Shown here piece after piece: positions 53,103 through 63,518 of a stretch of DNA of 64,000 nt (within the stretch, counting starts at the first letter, position 1; the number at the start of each line of letters is the position of its first letter). The notes below the pieces were generated by a model that saw only the letters and a list, made by a program, of their open reading frames with translations, did no database searches and was not told the origin of the DNA. The stretch spans positions 558,001 through 622,000 of the forward strand of contig JAUIZM010000023.1 in assembly GCA_030848705.1 (NCBI GenBank). The letters are read 5' to 3'. Both the position numbers and the translations under genes were made by a program. Source of the DNA: Heracleum sosnowskyi (Eukaryota > Streptophyta > Magnoliopsida > Apiales > Apiaceae).

Positions 53103-54446
53103 TTGAAGCGGGTCGTTTTGAGGATATTTTCTCGTAGTTTGACCCTATGGGTTTATAGAATTGCAGTAAACTTCATTTGGAGCTGTCCGGACCTGAATTG
53201 GAGCAGATACCAGGGGACGCCCGATTACGTATACCTCTTAAGGGATCTATACAAGGAAAACGGGGATAAATTGAAGCGGGTCGTTTTGAGGATATTTTCT
53301 CGTAGTTTGACCCTATGGGTTTATAGAATTGCAGTAAACTTCATTTGGAGCTGTCCGGACCTGAATTGGAGCAGATACCAGGGGACGCCCGATTACGTAT
53401 ACCTCTTAAGGGATCTATACAAGAAAAACGGGGATAAATTGAAGCGGGTCGTTTTGTGGATATTTTCTCGTAGTTTGACCCTATGGGTTTATAGAATTGC
53501 AAAAAACTTCATTTGGAGCAGTCCGGGCTTAAATTCGAGCAGATACCAGGGGACGCCCGATTACGTATACCTCTTAAGGGAGCTATACAAGGAAAACGGG
53601 GATAAATTGAAGCGGGTCGTTTTGTGGGTATTTTCTAGTAGTTTGACCCTATAGGTTTATAGAATTGCAAAAAACTTCATTTGGAGCAGTCCGGGCCTGA
53701 TTTAGAGCATATACCAGGGGACGCCCGATTACGTATACCTCTTAAGGGAGCTATACAAGGAAAACGGGGATAAATTGAAGCGGGTCGTTTTGTGGATATT
53801 TTCTCGTAGTTTGACCCTATGGGTTTATAGAATTGCAAAAAACTTCATTTGGAGCAGTCCGGGCTTAAATTCGAGCAGATACCAGGGGACGCCCGATTAC
53901 GTATACCTCTTAAGGGAGCTATACAAGGAAAACGGGGATAAATTGAAGCGGGTCGTTTTGTGGGTATTTTCTAGTAGTTTGACCCTATAGGTTTATAGAA
54001 TTGCAAAAAACTTCATTTGGAGCAGTCCGGGCCTGAATTAGAGCAGATACCAGGGGACGCCCGATTACGTATACCTCTTAAGGGAGCTATACAAGGAAAA
54101 CGGGGATAAATTGAAGCGGGTCGTTTTGTGGGTATTTTCTAGTAGTTTGACCCTATAGGTTTATAGAATTGCAAAGAACTTCATTTGGAGCAGCCCGGGC
54201 CTGAATTAGAGCAGATACCAGGGGACGCCCGATTACGTATACCTCTTAAGGGAGCTATACAAGGAAAACGGGGATAAATTGAAGCGGGTCGTTTTGTGGA
54301 TATTTTCTCGTAGTTTGACCCTATGGGTTTATAGAATTGCAAAAAACTTCATTTGGAGCAGTCCGGGCCTGAATTGGAGCAGATACCAGGGAACGCCCGA
54401 TTACGTATACCTCTGAAGGTATCTATACAAGGAAAATGGGGATAAA
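53103..54446 (+). repeat. 8-mer A-B-C-D-C-D-D-E
   Basis: The D at 53607 has gatttagagcatatac, then come C (53775), D (53943), D with gcaaagaac and gcagcccgg (54111) and E with ctgaaggtatc (54279). The last two are the 2856-bp counterparts of 51255 and 51423. Confidence 0.88.
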
Positions 54447-55958
54447 TTGAAGCGGGTCGTTTTGAGGATATTTTCTCGTAGTTTGACCCTATGGGTTTAT
54501 AGAATTGCAGTAAACTTCATTTGGAGCTGTCCGGACCTGAATTGGAGCAGATACCAGGGGACGCCCGATTACGTATACCTCTTAAGGGATCTATACAAGG
54601 AAAACGGGGATAAATTGAAGCGGGTCGTTTTGAGGATATTTTCTCGTAGTTTGACCCTATGGGTTTATAGAATTGCAGTAAACTTCATTTGGAGCTGTCC
54701 GGACCTGAATTGGAGCAGATACCAGGGGACGCCCGATTACGTATACCTCTTAAGGGATCTATACAAGAAAAACGGGGATAAATTGAAGCGGGTCGTTTTG
54801 TGGATATTTTCTCGTAGTTTGACCCTATGGGTTTATAGAATTGCAAAAAACTTCATTTGGAGCAGTCCGGGCTTAAATTCGAGCATATACCAGGGGACGC
54901 CCGATTACGTATACCTCTTAAGGGAGCTATACAAGGAAAACGGGGATAAATTGAAGCGAGTCATTTTGTGGGTATTTTCTAGTAGTTTGACCCTATAGGT
55001 TTATAGAATTGCAAAAAACTTCATTTGGAGCAGTCCGGGCCTGAATTAGAGCAGATACCAGGGGACGCCCGATTACGTATACCTCTTAAGGGAGCTATAC
55101 AAGGAAAACGGGGATAAATTGAAGCGGGTCGTTTTGTGGATATTTTCTCGTAGTTTGACCCTATGGGTTTATAGAATTGCAAAAAACTTCATTTGGAGCA
55201 GTCCGGGCCTGAATTGGAGCAGATACCAGGGGACGCCCGATTACGTATACCTCTTAAGGGATCTATACAAGGAAAACGGGGATAAATTGAAGCGGGTCGT
55301 TTTGAGGATATTTTCTCGTAGTTTGACCCTATGGGTTTATAGAATTGCAGTAAACTTCATTTGGAGCTGTCCGGACCTGAATTGGAGCAGATACCAGGGG
55401 ACGCCCGATTACGTATACCTCTTAAGGGATCTATACAAGAAAAACGGTGATAAATTGAAGCTGGTCGTTTTGTGGATATTTTCTCGTAGTTTGACCCTAT
55501 GGGTTTATAGAATTGCAAAAAACTTCATTTGGAGCAGTCCGGGCTTAAATTCGAGCATATACCAGGGGACGCCCGATTACGTATACCTCTTAAGGGAGCT
55601 ATACAAGGAAAACGGGGATAAATTGAAGCGGGTCGTTTTGTGGGTATTTTCTAGTAGTTTGACCCTATAGGTTTATAGAATTGCAAAAAACTTCATTTGG
55701 AGCAGTCCGGGCCTGAATTAGAGCAGATACCAGGGGACGCCCGATTACGTATACCTCTTAAGGGAGCTATACAAGGAAAACGGGGATAAATTGAAGCGGG
55801 TCGTTTTGTGGATATTTTCTCGTAGTTTGACCCTATGGGTTTATAGAATTGCAAAAAACTTCATTTGGAGCAGTCCGGGCCTGAATTGGAGCAGATACCA
55901 GGGAACGCCCGATTACGTATACCTCTGAAGGAATCTATACAAGGAAAACGGGGATAAA
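54447..55958 (+). repeat. 9-mer A-B-C-D-E/A-B-C-D-E, second copy
   Basis: Repeat of 51591-53102 at 2856 bp (17 monomers), with the same E/A fusion (55119), gagcatatacc marks and ttgaagctgg C (55455). Private changes are gcgagtcattt near 54956 and aacggtgat near 55444. Confidence 0.92.
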
Positions 55959-58900
55959 TTGAAGCGGGTCGTTTTGAGGATATTTTCTCGTAGTTTGACC
56001 CTATGGGTTTATAGAATTGCAGTAAACTTCATTTGGAGCTGTCCGGACCTGAATTGGAGCAGATACCAGGGGACGCCCGATTACGTATACCTCTTAAGGG
56101 ATCTATACAAGGAAAACGGGGATAAATTGAAGCGGGTCGTTTTGAGGATATTTTCTCGTAGTTTGACCCTATGGGTTTATAGAATTGCAGTAAACTTCAT
56201 TTGGAGCTGTCCGGACCTGAATTGGAGCAGATACCAGGGGACGCCCGATTACGTATACCTCTTAAGGGATCTATACAAGAAAAACGGGGATAAATTGAAG
56301 CGGGTCGTTTTGTGGATATTTTCTCGTAGTTTGACCCTATGGGTTTATAGAATTGCAAAAAACTTCATTTGGAGCAGTCCGGCCTTAATTTCGAGCAGAT
56401 ACCAGGGGACGCCCGATTACGTATACCTCTTAAGGGAGCTATACAAGGAAAACGGGGATAAATTGAAGCGGGTCGTTTTGTGGGTATTTTCTAGTAGTTT
56501 GACCCTATAGGTTTATAGAATTGCAAAAAACTTCATTTGGAGCAGTCCGGGCCTGATTTAGAGCATATACCAGGGGACGCCCGATTACGTATACCTCTTA
56601 AGGGAGCTATACAAGGAAAACGGGGATAAATTGAAGCGGGTCGTTTTGTGGATATTTTCTCGTAGTTTGACCCTATGGGTTTATAGAATTGCAAAAAACT
56701 TCATTTGGAGCAGTCCGGGCCTGAATTGGAGCAGATACCAGGGAACGCCCGATTACGTATACCTCTGAAGGAATCTATACAAGGAAAACGGGGATAAATT
56801 GAAGCGGGTCATTTTGAGGATATTTTCTCGTAGTTTGACCCTATGGGTTTATAGAATTGCAGTAAACTTCATTTGGAGCTGTCCGGACCTGAATTGGAGC
56901 AGATACCAGGGGACGCCCGATTACGTATACCTCTTAAGGGATCTATACAAGGAAAACGGGGATAAATTGAAGCGGGTCGTTTTGAGGATATTTTCTCGTA
57001 GTTTGACCCTATGGGTTTATAGAATTGCATTAAACTTCATTTGGAGCTGTCCGGACCTGAATTGGAGCAGATACCAGGGGACGCCCGATTACGTATACCT
57101 CTTAAGGGATCTATACAAGAAAAACGGGGATAAATTGAAGCGGGTCGTTTTGTGGATATTTTCTCGTAGTTTGACCCTATGGGTTTATAGAATTGCAAAA
57201 AACTTCATTTGGAGCAGTCCGGGCTTAAATTCGAACATATACTAGGGGACGCCCGATTACGTATACCTCTTAAGGGAGCTATACAAGGAAAACGGGGATA
57301 AATTGAAGCGGGTCGTTTTGTGGGTATTTTCTAGTAGTTTGACCCTATAGGTTTATAGAATTGCAAAAAACTTCATTTGGAGCAGTCCGGGCCTGAATTA
57401 GAGCAGATACCAGGGGACGCCCGATTACGTATACCTCTTAAGGGAGCTATACAAGGAAAACGGGGATAAATTGAAGCGGGTCGTTTTGTGGATATTTTCT
57501 CGTAGTTTGACCCTATGGGTTTATAGAATTGCAAAAAACTTCATTTGGAGCAGTCCGGGCTTGAACTGGAGCAGATACCAGGGAACGCCCGATTACGTAT
57601 ACCTCTGAAGGAATCTATACAAGGAAAACGGGGATAAATTGAAGCGGGTCGTTTTGAGGATATTTTCTCGTAGTTTGACCCTATGGGTTTATAGAATTGC
57701 AGTAAACTTCATTTGGAGCTGTCCGGACCTGAATTGGAGCAGATACCAGGGGACGCCCGATTACGTATACCTCTTAAGGGATCTATACAAGGAAAACGGG
57801 GATAAATTGAAGAGGGTCGTTTTGAGGATATTTTCTCGTAGTTTGACCCTATGGGTTTATAGAATTGCAGTAAACTTCATTTGGAGCTGTCCGGACCTGA
57901 ATTGGAGCAGATACCAGGGGACGCCCGATTACGTATACCTCTTAAGGGATCTATACAAGAAAAACGGGGATAAATTGAAGCTGGTCGTTTTGTGGATATT
58001 TTCTCGTAGTTTGACCCTATGGGTTTATAGAATTGCAAAAAACTTCATTTGGAGCAGTCCGGGCTTAAATTCGAGCATATACCAGGGGACGCCCGATTAC
58101 GTATACCTCTTAAGGGAGCTATACAAGGAAAACGGGGATAAATTGAAGCGGGTCGTTTTGTGGGTATTTTCTAGTAGTTTGACCCTATAGGTTTATAGAA
58201 TTGCAAAAAACTTCATTTGGAGCAGTCCGGGCCTGAATTAGAGCAGATACCAGGGGACGCCCGATTACGTATACCTCTTAAGGGAGCTATACAAGGAAAA
58301 CGGGGATAAATTGAAGCGGGTCGTTTTGTGGATATTTTCTCGTAGTTTGACCCTATGGGTTTATAGAATTGCAAAAAACTTCATTTGGAGCAGTCCGGGC
58401 CTGAATTGGAGCAGATACCAGGGAACGCCCGATTACGTATACCTCTGAAGGAATCTATACAAGGAAAACGGGGATAAATTGAAGCGGGTCGTTTTGAGGA
58501 TATTTTCTCGTAGTTTGACCCTATGGGTTTATAGAATTGCAGTAAACTTCATTTGGAGCTGTCCGGACCTGAATTGGAGCAGATACCAGGGGACGCCCGA
58601 TTACGTATACCTCTTAAGGGATCTATACAAGGAAAACGGGGATAAATTGAAGCGGGTCGTTTTGAGGATATTTTCTCGTAGTTTGACCCTATGGGTTTAT
58701 AGAATTGCAGTAAACTTCATTTGGAGCTGTCCGGACCTGAATTGGAGCAGATACCAGGGGACGCCCGATTACGTATACCTCTTAAGGGATCTATACAAGA
58801 AAAACGGGGATAAATTGAAGCGGGTCGTTTTGTGGATATTTTCTCGTAGTTTGACCCTATGGGTTTATAGAATTGCAAAAAACTTCATTTGGAGCAGTCC

Positions 58901-60998
58901 GGGCTTAAATTCGAGCAGATACCAGGGGACGCCCGATTACGTATACCTCTTAAGGGAGCTATACAAGGAAAACGGGGATAAATTGAAGCGGGTCGTTTTG
59001 TGGGTATTTTCTAGTAGTTTGACCCTATAGGTTTATAGAATTGCAAAAAACTTCATTTGGAGCAGTCCGGGCCTGATTTAGAGCATATACCAGGGGACGC
59101 CCGATTACGTATACCTCTTAAGGGAGCTATACAAGGAAAACGGGGATAAATTGAAGCGGGTCGTTTTGTGGATATTTTCTCGTAGTTTGACCCTATGGGT
59201 TTATAGAATTGCAAAAAACTTCATTTGGAGCAGTCCGGGCCTGAATTGGAGCAGATACCAGGGAACGCCCGATTACGTATACCTCTGAAGGAATCTATAC
59301 AAGGAAAACGGGGATAAATTGAAGCGGGTCATTTTGAGGATATTTTCTCGTAGTTTGACCCTATGGGTTTATAGAATTGCAGTAAACTTCATTTGGAGCT
59401 GTCCGGACCTGAATTGGAGCAGATACCAGGGGACGCCCGATTACGTATACCTCTTAAGGGATCTATACAAGGAAAACGGGGATAAATTGAAGCGGGTCGT
59501 TTTGAGGATATTTTCTCGTAGTTTGACCCTATGGGTTTATAGAATTGCATTAAACTTCATTTGGAGCTGTCCGGACCTGAATTGGAGCAGATACCAGGGG
59601 ACGCCCGATTACGTATACCTCTTAAGGGATCTATACAAGAAAAACGGGGATAAATTGAAGCGGGTCGTTTTGTGGATATTTTCTCGTAGTTTGACCCTAT
59701 TGGTTTATAGAATTGCAAAAAACTTCATTTGGAGCAGTCCGGGCTTAAATTCGAACATATACTAGGGGACGCCCGATTACGTATACCTCTTAAGGGAGCT
59801 ATACAAGGAAAACGGGGATAAATTGAAGCGGGTCGTTTTGTGGGTATTTTCTAGTAGTTTGACCCTATAGGTTTATAGAATTGCAAAAAACTTCATTTGG
59901 AGCAGTCCGGGCCTGAATTAGAGCAGATACCAGGGGACGCCCGATTACGTATACCTCTTAAGGGAGCTATACAAGGAAAACGGGGATAAATTGAAGCGGG
60001 TCGTTTTGTGGATATTTTCTCGTAGTTTGTCCCTATGGGTTTATAGAATTGCAAAAAACTTCATTTGGAGCAGTCCGGGCTTGAACTGGAGCAGATACCA
60101 GGGAACGCCCGATTACGTATACCTCTGAAGGAATCTATACAAGGAAAACGGGGATAAATTGAAGCGGGTCGTTTTGAGGATATTTTCTCGTAGTTTGACC
60201 CTATGGGTTTATAGAATTGCAGTAAACTTCATTTGGAGCTGTCCGGACCTGAATTGGAGCAGATACCAGGGGACGCCCGATTACGTATACCTCTTAAGGG
60301 ATCTATACAAGGAAAACGGGGATAAATTGAAGAGGGTCGTTTTGAGGATATTTTCTCGTAGTTTGACCCTATGGGTTTATAGAATTGCAGTAAACTTCAT
60401 TTGGAGCTGTCCGGACCTGAATTGGAGCAGATACCAGGGGACGCCCGATTACGTATACCTCTTAAGGGATCTATACAAGAAAAACGGGGATAAATTGAAG
60501 CGGGTCGTTTTGTGGATATTTTCTCGTAGTTTGACCCTATGGGTTTATAGAATTGCAAAAAACTTCATTTGGAGCAGTCCGGGCTTAAATTCGAGCAGAT
60601 ACCAGGGGACGCCCGATTACGTATACCTCTTAAGGGAGCTATACAAGGAAAACGGGGATAAATTGAAGCGGGTCGTTTTGTGGGTATTTTCTAGTAGTTT
60701 GACCCTATAGGTTTATAGAATTGCAAAAAACTTCATTTGGAGCAGTCCGGGCCTGAATTAGAGCAGATACCAGGGGACGCCCGATTACGTATACCTCTTA
60801 AGGGAGCTATACAAGGAAAACGGGGATAAATTGAAGCGGGTCGTTTTGTGGATATTTTCTCGTAGTTTGACCCTATGGGTTTATAGAATTGCAAAAAACT
60901 TCATTTGGAGCAGTCCGGGCCTGAATTGGAGCAGATACCAGGGAACGCCCGATTACATATACCTCTGAAGGAATCTATACAAGGAAAACGGGGATAAA

Positions 60999-61166
60999 TT
61001 GAAGCGGGTCGTTTTGAGGATATTTTCTCGTAGTTTGACCCTATGGGTTTATAGAATTGCAGTAAACTTCATTTGGAGCTGTCCGGACCTGAATTGGAGC
61101 AGATACCAGGGGACGCCCGATTACGTATACCTCTTAAGGGATCTATACAAGGAAAACGGGGATAAA
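60999..61166 (+). repeat. Type A monomer (representative)
   Basis: 168 bp. Diagnostic bases are a19 (tttgaggat), gt at 64-65 (gcagtaaac), t82 and a89 giving the perfect 8-bp palindrome gtccggac at offsets 83-90, gaattggag near 93-101, and ttaagggatctatacaagg near the 3' end. A is the monomer most often tandemly expanded (two to four in a row). Confidence 0.93.
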
Positions 61167-61334
61167 TTGAAGCGGGTCGTTTTGAGGATATTTTCTCGTA
61201 GTTTGACCCTATGGGTTTATAGAATTGCAGTAAACTTCATTTGGAGCTGTCCGGACCTGAATTGGAGCAGATACCAGGGGACGCCCGATTACGTATACCT
61301 CTTAAGGGATCTATACAAGAAAAACGGGGATAAA
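61167..61334 (+). repeat. Type B monomer (representative)
   Basis: Nearly identical to type A but with aagaaaaac instead of aaggaaaac at offsets 151-159. It nearly always precedes C. Several copies in the left third (1513, 3361, 4873, 13272, 14952) carry gaattgaag instead of gaattggag, which puts a TGA in the plus frame. Copies at 47391, 49911, 57807, 60327 and 63687 begin ttgaagagg. Confidence 0.92.
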
Positions 61335-61502
61335 TTGAAGCGGGTCGTTTTGTGGATATTTTCTCGTAGTTTGACGCTATGGGTTTATAGAATTGCAAAA
61401 AACTTCATTTGGAGCAGTCCGGGCTTAAATTCGAGCAGATACCAGGGGACGCCCGATTACGTATACCTCTTAAGGGAGCTATACAAGGAAAACGGGGATA
61501 AA
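61335..61502 (+). repeat. Type C monomer (representative)
   Basis: Diagnostic features are tttgtggat at 15-23, gcaaaaaac at 61-69, agtccgggc at 82-90, ttaaattcg (or ctaaattcg) at 91-99, and gggagctatac at the 3' end. A sublineage has cattttgtgg instead of cgttttgtgg, a CpG-to-CpA change at offset 13. This sublineage is common between 12 and 30 kb. Confidence 0.92.
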
Positions 61503-61670
61503 TTGAAGCGGGTCGTTTTGTGGGTATTTTCTAGTAGTTTGACCCTATAGGTTTATAGAATTGCAAAAAACTTCATTTGGAGCAGTCCGGGCCTGAATTA
61601 GAGCAGATACCAGGGGACGCCCGATTACGTATACCTCTTAAGGGAGCTATACAAGGAAAACGGGGATAAA
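61503..61670 (+). repeat. Type D monomer (representative)
   Basis: Diagnostic features are gtgggtattttctagtag at 18-35 (g22, a31), ccctatagg at 41-49 and gaattagag at 93-101. Two TAG codons fall in the plus frame. A sublineage reads gatttagag and often gcaatccgg (for example 40383-40550, 45255-45422, 46095-46262, 48615-48782, 62343-62510). Confidence 0.92.
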
Positions 61671-61838
61671 TTGAAGCGGGTCGTTTTGTGGATATTTTCT
61701 CGTAGTTTGACCCTATGGGTTTATAGAATTGCAAAAAACTTCATTTGGAGCAGTCCGGGCCTGAATTGGAGCAGATACCAGGGAACGCCCGATTACGTAT
61801 ACCTCTGAAGGAATCTATACAAGGAAAACGGGGATAAA
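61671..61838 (+). repeat. Type E monomer (representative)
   Basis: Diagnostic features are tttgtggat, gcaaaaaac, gcctgaattggag, cagggaacg (a114) and ctctgaaggaatc, the last placing TGA at offsets 136-138. E closes most HOR units and is followed by A, or by B in the 11.5-22.3-kb region. Confidence 0.92.
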
Positions 61839-63518
61839 TTGAAGCGGGTCGTTTTGAGGATATTTTCTCGTAGTTTGACCCTATGGGTTTATAGAATTGC
61901 AGTAAACTTCATTTGGAGCTGTCCGGACCTGAATTGGAGCAGATACCAGGGGACGCCCGATTACGTATACCTCTTAAGGGATCTATACAAGGAAAACGGG
62001 GATAAATTGAAGCGGGTCGTTTTGAGGATATTTTCTCGTAGTTTGACCCTATGGGTTTATAGAATTGCAGTAAACTTCATTTGGAGCTGTCCGGACCTGA
62101 ATTGGAGCAGATACCAGGGGACGCCCGATTACGTATACCTCTTAAGGGATCTATACAAGAAAAACGGGGATAAATTGAAGCGGGTCGTTTTGTGGATATT
62201 TTCTCGTAGTTTGACCCTATGGGTTTATAGAATTGCAAAAAACTTCATTTGGAGCAGTCCGGGCTTAAATTCGAGCAGATACCAGGGGACGCCCGATTAC
62301 GTATACCTCTTAAGGGAGCTATACAAGGAAAACGGGGATAAATTGAAGCGGGTCGTTTTGTGGGTATTTTCTAGTAGTTTGACCCTATAGGTTTATAGAA
62401 TTGCAAAAAACTTCATTTGGAGCAATCCGGGCCTGATTTAGAGCAGATACCAGGGGACGCCCGATTACGTATACCTCTTAAGGGAGCTATACAAGGAAAA
62501 CGGGGATAAATTGAAGCGGGTCGTTTTGTGGATATTTTCTCGTAGTTTGACCCTATGGGTTTATAGAATTGCAAAAAACTTCATTTGGAGCAGTCCGGGC
62601 CTGAATTGGAGCAGATACCAGGGAACGCCCGATTACGTATACCTCTGAAGGAATCTATACAAGGAAAACGGGGATAAATTGAAGCGGGTCGTTTTGAGGA
62701 TATTTTCTCGTAGTTTGACCCTATGGGTTTATAGAATTGCAGTAAACTTCATTTGGAGCTGTCCGGACCTGAATTGGAGCAGATACCAGGGGACGCCCGA
62801 TTACGTATACCTCTTAAGGGATCTATACAAGGAAAACGGGGATAAATTGAAGCGGGTCGTTTTGAGGATATTTTCTCGTAGTTTGACCCTATGGGTTTAT
62901 AGAATTGCAGTAAACTTCATTTGGAGCTGTCCGGACCTGAATTGGAGCAGATACCAGGGGACGCCCGATTACGTATACCTCTTAAGGGATCTATACAAGA
63001 AAAACGGGGATAAATTGAAGCGGGTCGTTTTGTGGATATTTTCTCGTAGTTTGACCCTATGGGTTTATAGAATTGCAAAAAACTTCATTTGGAGCAGTCC
63101 GGGCTTAAATTCGAGCAAATACCAGGGGACGCCTGATTACGTATACCTCTTAAGGGAGCTATACAAGGAAAACGGGGATAAATTGAAGCGGGTCGTTTTG
63201 TGGGTATTTTCTAGTAGTTTGACCCTATAGGTTTATAGAATTGCAAAAAACTTCATTTGGAGCAGTCCGGGCCTGAATTAGAGCAGATACCAGGGGACGC
63301 CCGATTACGTATACCTCTTAAGGGAGCTATACAAGGAAAACGGGGATAAATTGAAGCGGGTCGTTTTGTGGATATTTTCTCGTAGTTTGACCCTATGGGT
63401 TTATAGAATTGCAAAAAACTTCATTTGGAGCAGTCCGGGCCTGAATTGGAGCAGATACCAGGGAACGCCCGATTACGTATACCTCTGAAGGAATCTATAC
63501 AAGGAAAACGGGGATAAA

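Larger units (their letters stand above)
60999..61838 (+). repeat. Reference 5-mer HOR unit A-B-C-D-E (840 bp)
   Basis: This unit shows the canonical order: A 60999-61166, B 61167-61334, C 61335-61502, D 61503-61670, E 61671-61838. It is close to the common form, apart from a private gacgctat in place of gaccctat in C. A and B form one subfamily (gcagtaaac, tgtccggacc, gatctatac). C, D and E form another (gcaaaaaac, agtccgggc). D carries two in-frame TAG codons (offsets 46-48 and 97-99) and E carries TGA (136-138), so the plus frame is open only through A-B-C and the start of D. Confidence 0.95.
55959..63518 (+). repeat. Nine consecutive canonical 5-mer HORs A-B-C-D-E (7560 bp)
   Basis: Units start at 55959, 56799, 57639, 58479, 59319, 60159, 60999, 61839 and 62679, each exactly 840 bp. 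This is the most regular part of the window. Within it 55959-58478 and 58479-60998 form a 2520-bp (three-unit) tandem duplication, with shared private marks at 57030/59550 (gcattaaac) and at 57243-57245/59763-59765 (actagggg, which gives an early TAG in C). Confidence 0.95.

Noticed and set aside
60999..61166. CENP-B-box-like match in cccgattacgtata (reverse-strand sense)
   Set aside because: Only the CCCGnnT half matches. The CGAA half of the reverse complement is replaced by atac, so the essential core is not present.
61335..61502. RNA polymerase III B-box-like aattcgagca in C monomers
   Set aside because: It lacks the leading GG and the final C of the GGTTCGAnnC consensus. It is absent from types A, B, D and E, and no tRNA-like fold or A box was seen.
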